Of a stretch of DNA of 64,000 bases, positions 40,669-49,576 are shown in pieces. The position numbers and the translations under genes were made by a program. The DNA is taken from the NCBI GenBank assembly GCA_948473085.1, contig CAOKWH010000002.1, forward strand, positions 62,001-126,000, in the 5' to 3' direction. The notes under the pieces are model-generated. The model saw only the letters and a list, made by a program, of their open reading frames with translations. It searched no databases and was not told where the DNA came from. The stretch is from an uncultured Clostridia bacterium. Its GTDB lineage: Bacteria; Bacillota; Clostridia; Oscillospirales; Ruminococcaceae. The first letter of the stretch is position 1; the number at the start of each line of letters is the position of its first letter.

Positions 40669-41850
40669 ATGAAGGAAATTATTTTGCTCAAGGCTGGGGA
40701 GATTGCCCTGAAGGGCCTGAACCGCAGCACCTTTGAGGACCGTTTGGTAAAAAACTGCAAATTCCGGCTGAAGGGGATTGGCAGCTTCAAGTTCACCCGG
40801 GCCCAGTCCACCATGGTGGCGGAACCGATGGATGAGAGCATTGATATGGATGACGCTGTAGACGCCCTGAAAACGGTGTTCGGCTTTGCCGGGCTCAGCC
40901 AGGCCTGTGTGGTGGAAAAGGAGCTGGCCGCCATCCAGCAGGCCGCTGCCGACTACCTGGGGGAGGATTTGCGCCGGGCCAGAACCTTCAAGGTGGAGGC
41001 CAAGCGGGCGGATAAGGCCTTCCCGCTCAAGTCCCCGGAAATTTGCACCGAGGTGGGGGGCTATCTGCTCTCCCGCTTCCCCCATCTGCAGGTGGATGTG
41101 CACAACCCAGATATGACTGTCTATGTAGAGGTCCGGGACCACGCCGCCTTTGTCCGCGGCCCGCAGATGCCCGGCGCCGGCGGTATGCCGGTGGGTTCCA
41201 GCGGCAAGGCGTTGCTGCTCATCTCCGGCGGCATTGACAGCCCGGTGGCCGGCTATATGATGGCCAAGCGCGGCCTGGAAATTGAGGCCATCCACTTTGC
41301 AGCGCCCCCCTATACCAGCGAACACGCCAAGCAGAAGGTGATTGCCCTCTGCCAGGAAACCGGCCGCTATGCCGGGCGGATTAAGCTGCATGTGGTAGGC
41401 TTTACCAAGGTGCAGGAGGAGATTCGGGACAAGTGCCCGGAGGAGTACTTTACCATTATCATGCGCCGGTATATGATGAAAATAGCCGAGCGCCTGGCCC
41501 AGCAGAACGGCTGCGGCGCCCTGATAACCGGGGAGAGCGTGGCCCAGGTGGCCAGCCAGACCCTGTATGCCATAGGCTGCACCGATGTGGCCTGCCAGCT
41601 GCCGGTGCTGCGCCCGGTTATTGGCATGGATAAAAATGAGATTGTGGCCGTCAGCCGGCGGATTGGCACCTTTGAAACCTCCATTTTGCCCTATGAGGAC
41701 TGCTGCACGGTGTTCACCCCCCGGCACCCCCGCACCAAGCCCCGGCTGCACCAGGTGCTGGCCGCCGAGCAGGCGCTGGATGAGGAGGCGCTCATCGCCC
41801 AGGCGATGGAGAATATTGAAACCATCGTCACCTACCCCCAGCAGTGGTAG
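40669..41850 (+). CDS. thiI: tRNA 4-thiouridine synthetase ThiI
   Basis: Adenylates uridine 8 of tRNA and inserts sulfur. The 393-residue protein has the N-terminal ferredoxin-like and THUMP domains (FKFTRAQSTMVAEP, SPEICTEVGGYLL) and the PP-loop SGGIDS (about 186-191), GEEVAQVASQTL-type segment GESVAQVASQTLYAI, and DCCTVFTPRHP. It lacks the C-terminal rhodanese domain of E. coli ThiI, as in Bacillus, where a dedicated cysteine desulfurase supplies sulfur; that gene is upstream. Start ATG at 40669 preferred after GAGG. Confidence 0.95.
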   Translation: MKEIILLKAGEIALKGLNRSTFEDRLVKNCKFRLKGIGSFKFTRAQSTMVAEPMDESIDMDDAVDALKTVFGFAGLSQACVVEKELAAIQQAAADYLGEDLRRARTFKVEAKRADKAFPLKSPEICTEVGGYLLSRFPHLQVDVHNPDMTVYVEVRDHAAFVRGPQMPGAGGMPVGSSGKALLLISGGIDSPVAGYMMAKRGLEIEAIHFAAPPYTSEHAKQKVIALCQETGRYAGRIKLHVVGFTKVQEEIRDKCPEEYFTIIMRRYMMKIAERLAQQNGCGALITGESVAQVASQTLYAIGCTDVACQLPVLRPVIGMDKNEIVAVSRRIGTFETSILPYEDCCTVFTPRHPRTKPRLHQVLAAEQALDEEALIAQAMENIETIVTYPQQW

Positions 41851-41982
41851 GGCAGCGGCCATATTTTGGGGCTTTTGCAAAAGGGAAAAATATTGTATAG
41901 TATACTTGTATGAAAGAAGGTTCCCCCATCCGCCGAAAGCGGCCTTGGATGCCGGGGAAGAAAGAAGAACAGAGGTGAGGCA

Positions 41983-44694
41983 GTGGGCATAGTGGTTTTG
42001 GGGCTTTCCAAGCATATCCATATGGAGGATAAGCAGGATGTGCTGGCGGGGGTAATCCGGCGGGAGCTGGCCGCCGCCAGCGGCATGGCTGTAACAGCGC
42101 TGGATGTGCCGCCGGCAGGTGATGGCCTCTATGAGGAGCTCTCCCGCGCCCTGGAGGAGAGCGATGTGCTGCTCACCATCGGCGGCCTGGACCAGCCGGG
42201 CGGGGTGAAGGATATATTGGTGCAGGGCCTGGAGCTGGAAACCCAAACCACAAGCGCAACCCTGGCAGCTGCCCGGGCCTGGTGCGCCGCCCACCCGGGC
42301 AGCGAGCTGCCCCCAGAGGAGCTGGCGGAGGTTCCGGCCATTGCCGATGTGTTCCCGGTGGATAGCGGGCTGTGCAGCTTTGGCATGCGCTCCCGGGAGC
42401 AGGCGGTGCTCTGCCTGGACGATGACCCGGATACCCTGCTGCCCCTGCTGCTGCAGGAGGTGTATGGCTACATTGCGCAGTTTTTCCACCGGGAGCTGCA
42501 CACCATGGCCATCCTGGCCGAGGGCTTTGCCCCCCGGCTGCTCTACAACCTGCTGGACAGCCAGCAGCTGCCCGAGGCACTGGAATATAATGTAGCCAGC
42601 TATGGCGGCGAGCAGTTTTTGCGCCTGATGGCCCCCGACCGGCCGCTGCTGTTCCATGCCACCGAAACGGTGGAGGCACTCCTGCAAGGGGGTGAGGACT
42701 TTGCCTCGCCGGAAAACCCGCTGCTGCCGCCGGAACATCGCCGGGAGAGCCGCCCCCGCCCAAGGGAGGGTAAAAACCGGCGTTTGCTGGTGGGGGTGAT
42801 CGCCGCCCTGCTTGTCATGGCTGGCAGCATGGGGCTGTTGCTGTCTGCCCGGCAGGGCGGGGAGGAAAAGCCGGTGCAGGGCTCCGAAAGCCTGTCCGAG
42901 CCCTCTTCCCAGCAGGAGAGCTCCACCGGGGAGAGCGAAAGCGAGCCGGAAGAGGAGGAAAGCTCCGCCTATGCCAACGGCATGCCGGGGGACTACCTGC
43001 CCCGGTTTGAGGAGCTGTACGACCAAAACACCGATGTGGTGGGCTATTTGGAGATTGAGGAGACCGACTTTGCCTATCCGGTGGTGCAGTACAGCGACAA
43101 CGAATACTACCTGCGCCGGGGCTTTGACCAGGAGGAGAACCAGAACGGCACCCCGTTTGTGGACTACCGCACCAATCTGAAAACCACCCAGAACACCATT
43201 GTGTACGGCCACAATATGCGCACCGGCACCATGTTTGAAACACTGCTCCAGTACCGGGATTTGAACTTTTACCGGGAGCACCCCATCCTGCGCTTTGACA
43301 GCGTCTATGAGGAGGGGGAGTACAAGGTGTTTGGCATGTTTATTGCCAACACCCGGGAGGAGGATGGGGAGATTTTCGACTATCTCAACTTCCTGGACGG
43401 CACCGAGGCCAAGTTTATGGAGTATGTGGAGAATGTCCGGGTGCGTTCGCTGCTGAACACCGGCGTGGATGTGCAGCCAGGGGATCGGCTGATTACCCTG
43501 TCCACCTGCAGCTATGAGTTCACCGACGCCCGGTTTGTCGTGGTGGCCCGGAAAATCCGGGAGGATGAGGATCCGGAGGTGGACACCACCCAGGCGGTGA
43601 AGAACCCCACACCGCTGATGCCGGAGATTTGGTACACCCTGTATGGCGGTGTAAACCCCAATAAACCCGCCGGGAGCGAGAGCAGCTCCTCCCAGTCGGA
43701 AAGCTCTGGCAGCACCCCGCCGGAGAGCAGTTCGGCGCCGGAACAGAGCTCTTCCTCCAGCGCACAGCCGCCCAAGGAGAGCAGCTCCAGCCGGCCGGAG
43801 CCTCCCCCCTCCTCCTCGGAGGACGAGGAGGAAGAGGACCCGGATGAGGAGGAGCCCAGCCGGGAGCCGGACGGGGATGTGGCGGATGAGGAACTGGCCG
43901 TTATGTACAACGGCCGCCTGACCCGGATGAACGCCTACGACCTGGTTTCGGAAATTGTGGAGAACGAAACCCGGGGCGCTCTGCATCAGGAGGCCATCAA
44001 GGCCCAGGTAGTGGCCACCTATACCTACATCAAATACTCCAACAGTGTGGGGCTTTATCCCACTGTGGGTATGCGCAGCAGTGTCAGCAAACCGGTGAAA
44101 AACGCCGTGGACGAGGTGCTGGGGGAGGCCTGCTATTATAAAGGCGACTATATCAACGCTGTCTACCACTCCATGAGCTGCGGCACCACGGCCAGCGCCA
44201 AGTCGGTATGGGGCACCAACCTGCCCTATCTACAACCGGTGGACAGCGAGTTTGACAGCAACGCCACCAACTTTGAAACCACCTTTAAAATCAGCGAGGA
44301 GGACTTTGCCGACGCTGTTTGGAACACCTATCGCATTGATTTGGAGGAAAGCGGCCTGGAGCCCGAGGACTGGATTGTCATCGACTATGACGAAATGGCG
44401 TCCGGCGACTATGTGGGCCGGGTGGAAATTGGCGGCGAGGATACCTCCAACGGCGGCACTGTGGGCCGGGGCAAGGCCATAACCGGCCGGAGCATCCGGG
44501 AGCAGCTGCTGGGCTTTAAACTGCGCTCCACCTGTTTTGATGTGGAGTACCGCAACGGGAACTTTGTGTTCACAGTCCGGGGCTTTGGCCACGGCGTGGG
44601 CATGAGCCAGTGGGGCGCCAACTACCTGGCCGAGGATGGCTACACCTACCGGGAGATTTTGGAGCATTATTACACCGGCATAGAGGTGGAATAG
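41983..44694 (+). CDS. fusion: CinA/MoaB-like domain, membrane span, class B sortase, SpoIID domain
   Basis: A 903-residue protein starting at GTG 41983 after GAGGTGAGG. Residues about 1-250 are cytosolic and resemble the CinA/MoCF fold (GLSKHIHMEDKQDVLAGVIRREL, LLTIGGLDQPGGVKDI). A span lies at about 267-287. A Ser/Glu-rich linker follows, then a class B sortase (about 335-525) with H410 in VYGHNM, C509 in LSTCSYEF and R517. A second Ser/Pro/Glu linker leads to a SpoIID/LytB domain (636-903) with E670 in HQEAIKAQ and GFGHGVGMSQWGA (867-879). All catalytic residues are present. Sortase and SpoIID parts would act outside on wall proteins and peptidoglycan. This combination is unfamiliar to me. 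Confidence 0.88.
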   Translation: MGIVVLGLSKHIHMEDKQDVLAGVIRRELAAASGMAVTALDVPPAGDGLYEELSRALEESDVLLTIGGLDQPGGVKDILVQGLELETQTTSATLAAARAWCAAHPGSELPPEELAEVPAIADVFPVDSGLCSFGMRSREQAVLCLDDDPDTLLPLLLQEVYGYIAQFFHRELHTMAILAEGFAPRLLYNLLDSQQLPEALEYNVASYGGEQFLRLMAPDRPLLFHATETVEALLQGGEDFASPENPLLPPEHRRESRPRPREGKNRRLLVGVIAALLVMAGSMGLLLSARQGGEEKPVQGSESLSEPSSQQESSTGESESEPEEEESSAYANGMPGDYLPRFEELYDQNTDVVGYLEIEETDFAYPVVQYSDNEYYLRRGFDQEENQNGTPFVDYRTNLKTTQNTIVYGHNMRTGTMFETLLQYRDLNFYREHPILRFDSVYEEGEYKVFGMFIANTREEDGEIFDYLNFLDGTEAKFMEYVENVRVRSLLNTGVDVQPGDRLITLSTCSYEFTDARFVVVARKIREDEDPEVDTTQAVKNPTPLMPEIWYTLYGGVNPNKPAGSESSSSQSESSGSTPPESSSAPEQSSSSSAQPPKESSSSRPEPPPSSSEDEEEEDPDEEEPSREPDGDVADEELAVMYNGRLTRMNAYDLVSEIVENETRGALHQEAIKAQVVATYTYIKYSNSVGLYPTVGMRSSVSKPVKNAVDEVLGEACYYKGDYINAVYHSMSCGTTASAKSVWGTNLPYLQPVDSEFDSNATNFETTFKISEEDFADAVWNTYRIDLEESGLEPEDWIVIDYDEMASGDYVGRVEIGGEDTSNGGTVGRGKAITGRSIREQLLGFKLRSTCFDVEYRNGNFVFTVRGFGHGVGMSQWGANYLAEDGYTYREILEHYYTGIEVE

Positions 44695-44703
44695 TAGAAA
44701 CAG

Positions 44704-44738
44704 ACAGCCGGGCGGCCAACCCCGGCTGTTTTGCCGCT
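44704..44738 (+). terminator. terminator after the fusion gene
   Basis: ACAGCCGGG and CCCGGCTGT arms with TTTT, just after the stop codon. Confidence 0.78.
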
Positions 44739-44771
44739 ATAGACAGGAAACAAGAAGGAGAGGAGCAGCCA

Positions 44772-45821
44772 ATGCCCGATTTTACCCAACTAAATGCCAT
44801 ACCCCAGCCACTGCTGGCCTGGTATGAACAAAACCGGCGGATTCTGCCCTGGCGGGAGGATCCCCAGCCCTACCATGTGTGGCTTTCGGAAATGATGCTG
44901 CAGCAGACCAGGGTGGATGCCGTTATCCCCTATTACCTGCGCTTTTTGCAGGCGCTGCCCACCATTGCCAGCCTGGCAGAGGCCCCGGAGGAACAGCTGC
45001 TGAAGCTGTGGGAGGGGCTGGGCTATTACAGCCGGGTGCGTAACCTGCAAAGGGCCGCTCAAATTGTGGTGCGGGAGCATGGCGGGGCGCTCCCCCGGGA
45101 TTATGAGCAGGTTTTGGCGCTCCCCGGCATAGGGGAATATACCGCCGGGGCCATCTGCTCCATCGCCTTTGGGCTGCCCACCCCGGCAGTGGATGGCAAT
45201 GTACTGCGGGTAATCAGCCGGGTGCTGGGGGATGCCAGCGACATTACCCGCCCGCAGGTGAAGGCCGGCTACCGGCAGGCGCTGGCCGGGCTGTACCCCG
45301 CTGGGCGGGCTGGGGACTTTACCCAGGCGCTGATGGAGCTGGGGGCCACTGTCTGCCTGCCAAATGGGGCGCCCAAATGCTTGCTGTGCCCGCTGCGAGG
45401 GTGCTGCGCGGGATATGCCTCGGGCGACCCTATGGCGCTGCCCCATAAGCCGCCCAAAAAACAGCGCCGGGTGGAACGGCGCCAGGTGTGGCTGGTGTTC
45501 TCCCCGGCGGGGGTGCTGCTGCACCGCCGCCCGGACAAGGGGCTGCTGGCTGGGCTGTGGGAGCTGCCCAACACCCTAAAGGAGGAGGAGCCGTTCCCGC
45601 TGGCCAAGCGGGGCCTTTCCGAGCCGGAACCGGTGGGGGCAGCCCGGCATATCTTCACCCATGTGCAGTGGGAGATGCAGGGGTTCCTCTGTACCGCCCC
45701 CAGGCCGTTCCCGGTGCCGGAGGGCTGGCGGTGGGCCAATTTGGAGGAATTGGAGGAGGAAATTGCGCTGCCCTCGGCCTTTTCTGCCTTTCGTCCCCTG
45801 GTGCTGGAACATCTGCAATGA
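44772..45821 (+). CDS. mutY: A/G-specific adenine glycosylase
   Basis: Removes adenine mispaired with 8-oxoguanine. The 349-residue product has the catalytic Glu in WLSEMMLQQTRVD, helix-hairpin-helix LALPGIGEYTAGAI, the catalytic Asp in PAVDGNVLRV, and the [4Fe-4S] ligands in CLPNGAPKCLLCPLRGCC (C-x7-C-x2-C-x5-C, one residue longer in the first gap than E. coli). The C-terminal 120 residues form the Nudix-like 8-oxoG sensing domain. Start ATG at 44772 after GAGAGGAG. Full length. Confidence 0.94.
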   Translation: MPDFTQLNAIPQPLLAWYEQNRRILPWREDPQPYHVWLSEMMLQQTRVDAVIPYYLRFLQALPTIASLAEAPEEQLLKLWEGLGYYSRVRNLQRAAQIVVREHGGALPRDYEQVLALPGIGEYTAGAICSIAFGLPTPAVDGNVLRVISRVLGDASDITRPQVKAGYRQALAGLYPAGRAGDFTQALMELGATVCLPNGAPKCLLCPLRGCCAGYASGDPMALPHKPPKKQRRVERRQVWLVFSPAGVLLHRRPDKGLLAGLWELPNTLKEEEPFPLAKRGLSEPEPVGAARHIFTHVQWEMQGFLCTAPRPFPVPEGWRWANLEELEEEIALPSAFSAFRPLVLEHLQ

Positions 45822-46136
45822 GAAATTTCTGCCCTTCCTGTCCGTTCCTCTAAAATTGGCCAGCCGAAAATGGCAGGGTTATTATGGAAAAATACAAAAT
45901 TGCCGCATGGCGGTGTGATGGAGCTTGGCGGGGCGCTCGACATGGCGCCTGGACTTATTTGGGGGAGTAAAATTGGCCGGTTTTCTCCCTGTTTTCGGGG
46001 TATGGCGGGCATGGAGCGCTGCATAGTTTCCCTTCCGGTACATTTGTGCAAATTGTTGGATTTACGGGTGACCCCGGAAATCGTACAGATAGCCCTATCG
46101 GATGTAATAAAAATGCCTTCCTATATCCGGGCATAG
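45822..46136. other. intergenic region, nothing recognised
   Basis: About 315 bases with no supported gene; short frames lack ribosome sites. Confidence 0.45.
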
Positions 46137-46168
46137 AAAAACAGCACCCGTTTATGGTGCTGTTTTTG
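46137..46168. terminator. bidirectional terminator
   Basis: AAAAACAGCACC-CGTTTAT-GGTGCTGTTTTT; serves the minus-strand lipoprotein gene ending at 46174. Confidence 0.9.
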
Positions 46169-46173
46169 TGTTA

Positions 46174-46848
46174 TTATGCAGCTGGCTCTGCTGTGCTGTC
46201 GGGTGTTTCGTCCTCCTCAAACAGGGTGTCTATGCTGCCCTGGTTGGTGGAAAGCAGCAGCTGCTGGAACAAGGCGTGGGTGTATGGCTCCTCCAGCGGC
46301 AGGGTAACCCCCAAGTTGTCCAGGGTAATCTCGGTGGAGTTATCGGTGCAGTAGTAGATGTCCAGGGCCTCCGGATTGGCCGGGGAGAAGTTTTCCCGCA
46401 GGGTTTTTTGCACGCTGTCAAAGATGGTGGTGCACAGCTGGTCGGCAGAGAACATGTGGAACTCCTCCTTCTGCTCCATGGGCGGCCCGGTGAAGATGGC
46501 GCTTTCCGGTGCAAAGGATACGGTCATGCCGCCCCTGCCGGAGGAAACCGGAAGGTCGGCGCTCAGGGTAAGGTTCCAGCCGGTGAGCTCGGCCATGGCC
46601 TGAACCAGCCCCTCCGCTGTGGTTTCGCCCGAGCTGACATAGGGGTAGGTGGTAAAGTGTTCCTCCCCGTTTTCCCCATAGGTGCCAATATAAAGGGTGG
46701 GCACCGGCTCCACCGGCTCTGAGGAAGAGCTGCTGCTCTCCTCCGGCAGAGAGGAGGAGCTTTCCTCCCCGCCCTGGCTGCATCCGCCTAAAATCAGGGT
46801 CATGGCCAGGGTGGCTGCCAGCAGGGATTTTAAAAATTTGCTTTTCAT
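46174..46848 (-). CDS. lipoprotein, GerMN-like
   Basis: A 224-residue lipoprotein with signal MKSKFLKSLLAATLAMTLILGG-C (lipobox LGGC), a Ser/Glu-rich linker, and a domain (about 48-190) that resembles the GerMN fold found in GerM and spore/division lipoproteins (TAEGLVQAMAELTGWN, MTVSFAPESAIFTG, LCTTIFDSVQKTLRENF). The assignment is by pattern only. An acidic tail ends the protein. Ribosome site GGAGG. Could act at the forming spore wall or in cell-wall binding. Confidence 0.55.
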   Translation of the reverse strand: MKSKFLKSLLAATLAMTLILGGCSQGGEESSSSLPEESSSSSSEPVEPVPTLYIGTYGENGEEHFTTYPYVSSGETTAEGLVQAMAELTGWNLTLSADLPVSSGRGGMTVSFAPESAIFTGPPMEQKEEFHMFSADQLCTTIFDSVQKTLRENFSPANPEALDIYYCTDNSTEITLDNLGVTLPLEEPYTHALFQQLLLSTNQGSIDTLFEEDETPDSTAEPAA

Positions 46849-46987
46849 CTTTCTTCAACCTCCATTTTTCGCCTGGAACATTTTGGAATATTGTTCCCTC
46901 AGTATAACACAGGTATTTAAACCGCGTCGGGCCAGATTGTAAACATTCTAAACGCGGCCCTGCCGCCTTTTGTCGCAGGCCGGGGAA

Positions 46988-47380
46988 TCAGCGCAGGTTT
47001 TGGTACTCCTCCGCCGTATAGATTAGAATAGCCGCCCGGTTGGGCAGGCAGACAGCGGATTCAAACTCCCCGCCGATGTAGCCGGCGCCTTCGCAGATTT
47101 TGTCCGGGCAGTGTACCTCCACCACCCGCACCCGGCTGTCCTGAAACTCGGCTTTGCCCGGGAAGGCATAGGGGGCCAGGTCGATTACCTGCCCGTCCAG
47201 GCTTCCATCCAGCGGCCAGGCGGCCTGTATCTCATCGTTCACGGTGAGGACGGCATAGTTGGCCCGGGTGCCTGGGCGGCTGCGGCTTTTCATAAACCAG
47301 AGCCCTGCCAGGCAGGCGGCGGCCAGCAAAAGGATGATGAGCGCATCGGTCTTTTTAATAAATGTTCGGTTCTGTGCCAA
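46988..47380 (-). CDS. NusG domain II family membrane protein
   Basis: A 130-residue protein with one N-terminal span (ALIILLLAAACLAGLWF, about 13-29) and an external beta-domain of the NusG-II type (PF07009): VHCPDKICEGAGYIGGEFESAVCLPNRAAILI, with two conserved cysteine pairs. The start is TTG at 47380, six bases after GGAGAGG. Role unknown; members often neighbour heptaprenyl synthase or electron-transfer genes, which are not seen here. Confidence 0.78.
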   Translation of the reverse strand: MAQNRTFIKKTDALIILLLAAACLAGLWFMKSRSRPGTRANYAVLTVNDEIQAAWPLDGSLDGQVIDLAPYAFPGKAEFQDSRVRVVEVHCPDKICEGAGYIGGEFESAVCLPNRAAILIYTAEEYQNLR

Positions 47381-47514
47381 AGGGGCCTCTCCTTTATGAT
47401 GATTTAAAATGGTTGTCCGCCCTTATTATACCGGATTTTGCCGCCGGTTTCAATCCGCCGGGGCTTTCCGGCCAGTGGTTTGAAAAAATATGGCTGGGCG
47501 GCGGGGCGCTCTTA

Positions 47515-47523
47515 TGCTATACT
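47515..47523 (+). promoter_or_regulatory. extended -10 promoter of the phosphatase gene
   Basis: TGCTATACT, 33 bases before the start codon; no recognisable -35. Confidence 0.55.
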
Positions 47524-47555
47524 GGGCATAGAGAACAGCAAAAGGAGGAAAAAGA

Positions 47556-48257
47556 ATGGAAGGATTGAGAAGGGTACTGCTGCAACAGGCGGTCAATGTC
47601 CGGGATTTGGGGGGCTACCCCTGTGCAGGCGGTGGAGCCACCCCCTATGGGCATTTTTTCCGGGCGGATAACATGCATGGCCTGAGCCGGGAGGACCTAA
47701 AAAAGCTGTACGATTTGGGTATTCGTACCATACTTGACCTGCGCACCCCCGGGGAATGTACCGGCCAGCCCAACAGCTTTGCCGGCTACCGGGATGTGCA
47801 GGTGCTCAACTGCTCGCTGCTGGGGGAAAGCACCGACCAGTTCACCGGTTTTTTGCGCAGCTTGGGGGAAAACTATGCCGGGATGATTCGCCAAAACCCC
47901 GAGCGTTATGCCCAGCTGTTTACCATGATAGCCCAGCGGGCCGGGGCCGGCGGAATCCTGTTCCACTGCACGGCCGGCAAGGACCGCACCGGCGTAACAG
48001 CGGCGCTGCTGCTGGGCCTGGCCAGGGTGCCGGAGGAGGATATTGTGGCCGACTATGCCCTGACCGATGTGTACCTGCGCCCCAAGGTGCGGGTGTTTAT
48101 GGAGCACAACCCCACAGCCAATCCCGACTTGTTCCGGGCCCAGCCGGAGAACATGCAGCACTTTGTGGAAACCCTGCGGCAGGACTTTGGCGACGCCCGG
48201 GGCTATCTGCTCCAGGCGGGTGTGGCAGAGGAATTGCTGGAGCGTATCTGGGGCTAA
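47556..48257 (+). CDS. tyrosine/serine protein phosphatase (PF13350 type)
   Basis: A 233-residue cysteine-dependent phosphatase. The P-loop is HCTAGKDRTG (137-146) with nucleophile C138 and R144. The N-terminal NVRDLGGYP and TILDLRTPGEC segments are typical of the family that includes Listeria LipA and mycobacterial PtpB. The substrate may be phosphotyrosine, phosphoserine or phosphoinositide. ATG after AAAGGAGG; its own promoter lies upstream. No kinase is adjacent. Confidence 0.88.
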   Translation: MEGLRRVLLQQAVNVRDLGGYPCAGGGATPYGHFFRADNMHGLSREDLKKLYDLGIRTILDLRTPGECTGQPNSFAGYRDVQVLNCSLLGESTDQFTGFLRSLGENYAGMIRQNPERYAQLFTMIAQRAGAGGILFHCTAGKDRTGVTAALLLGLARVPEEDIVADYALTDVYLRPKVRVFMEHNPTANPDLFRAQPENMQHFVETLRQDFGDARGYLLQAGVAEELLERIWG

Positions 48258-48336
48258 AGCCGCCCGCTCTACGGAGCGTTTATCGACAGGGGCGGGGGGG
48301 TTCTGGTATACTTCTACCGTCAGGAGGAATGAAACA

Positions 48337-48921
48337 ATGGACTGTATCAAAACCGGGTCGCTGATTCGGCGTCTGCGTACCGAACTGGGGCTGACCCAGC
48401 GCCAGCTGGCCGAGAGCATCGGCGTCAGCGATAAGGCGGTTTCCAAATGGGAGCGCAGCCTGGGCTGCCCGGACATCTCGCTGCTTTCGCCGTTGGCCCG
48501 GCAGCTGGGGGTTACGCCGGAAACGCTGCTCCAGGGGGAGATGCAGGAGAGCCTATTGGTAGGAGGAAACATGAAGAATACCAGTTTTTATATCTGCCCC
48601 ACCTGCGGCAATTTGATTATGGCCACCTCTCCGGCCCAGCTGAGCTGCTGCGGCAAGCTGCTGGAGCCAATGGCGCCCCAAAAGGCGGAAAGGGAAGGGA
48701 AGCTGCAGGTGCAACAGGTGGAGGATGAGTGGTTTATCACATCCGGCCACCCCATGGACAAGGAGAACTACATCACCTTTGTGGCGCTGCTCTCCGGCGG
48801 CAAGCTGCAGGTTATCCGCCAGTACCCGGAGTGGGAGCTGCAGCTGCGCCTTTCCCGGCGGGAGCATGGCAAGCTCATCTGGCACAGCCTGAAGGATGGG
48901 CTGTTCTATCAGCTGATATAG
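48337..48921 (+). CDS. XRE regulator fused to a desulfoferrodoxin-like domain
   Basis: A 194-residue protein. Residues 5-68 are an XRE helix-turn-helix (LIRRLRTELGLTQRQLAESI, VSDKAVSKWERSLGCPDISLL). Residues about 80-194 follow desulfoferrodoxin/superoxide reductase: FYICPTCGNLIMA, SCCGKLLEPM, FITSGHPMDKENYITFVALL, LIWHSLKDGLFYQ. The N-terminal cysteine set for a rubredoxin-like iron site is present, but several His and the Cys ligands of the catalytic iron appear missing, so it may be a redox or metal sensor rather than an enzyme. Start at 48337 after AGGAGG. Confidence 0.75.
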   Translation: MDCIKTGSLIRRLRTELGLTQRQLAESIGVSDKAVSKWERSLGCPDISLLSPLARQLGVTPETLLQGEMQESLLVGGNMKNTSFYICPTCGNLIMATSPAQLSCCGKLLEPMAPQKAEREGKLQVQQVEDEWFITSGHPMDKENYITFVALLSGGKLQVIRQYPEWELQLRLSRREHGKLIWHSLKDGLFYQLI

Positions 48922-49250
48922 CACCGATTTTGAAATTCTGGGACTGTATCCATCTGCGCTTATGCTGTACCCGGAGGATGGATATGCCCGGATTGCATGG
49001 AAGAAAGGCTAAAACAGGCAGAAAAGCGCCATTTGCGGGAGCAGGCGGCGCTTTTTTGCTGTGGTTTGACCTTCTGTTTCGAGTTATATCTCCTATTTTG
49101 GGCGTGCTGTTTGGCCCAATGTATTCCTGGCGTATATAACTGGTGCTTTTTTGGCATAGAAAGGCCCAAAATAAACAGGAGAGCTGCCCAGATGGGCGGC
49201 TCCCTGCTGGTTGATGGAACAATTTTGAACCTATCGCTTCTATTCTGCTG
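48922..49250. other. intergenic region
   Basis: No gene seen. A terminator-like hairpin AGCGCC/GGCGCT with a T-run lies at about 49032-49060. Confidence 0.45.
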
Positions 49251-49561
49251 CTAATTTAGAGCGATCCTTGAAAAAATCTGCCCAAAATGGGTTTTCCTTG
49301 TCAAAAGCCGTTTTTCATCCTGTGTAAGGTTGTGTGGGTAATCTGCAAACAAATTGTACACTTTTTCTTGGTTGGAACTGAAAAGCATATCACCCTTTTC
49401 TTCTGCTTGCTCTACCCGCCATATAATGCTGTGTGGATTTTTTGGTAAAATTTGTACTTCTTATTTTTTATATCCCCTACAGCTGCAAACTTCCGGCAGT
49501 ATTTATCCCAACCTGTGCTTCTATTCTTTGCTGCCTTAAGGATGAACTGTTAATAAAAGCA
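49251..49561 (-). pseudogene. decayed gene end with frameshift, family unknown
   Basis: Two overlapping frames read as one broken protein: AAKNRSTGWDKYCRKFAAVGDIKNKK in one frame, then VQILPKNPHSIIWRVEQAEE, DMLFSSNQEKVYNLFADYPH, RLLTRKTHFGQIFSRIALN in another. The shift falls in an A-rich run near 49455. There is no start codon. AT-rich composition unlike the neighbours suggests an acquired gene in decay. Confidence 0.45.
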
Positions 49562-49576
49562 GAACTCGTTGACGGC

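Noticed and set aside
40591..44169. A 1,192-codon open frame on the minus strand over thiI and the sortase-SpoIID gene
   Set aside because: It is the antisense of two clear genes; GC-rich third positions keep the opposite strand open. Composition is not protein-like and there is no ribosome site.
45870..46136. An 88-codon plus-strand frame after mutY
   Set aside because: No ribosome site or family resemblance, and it ends inside the terminator region.
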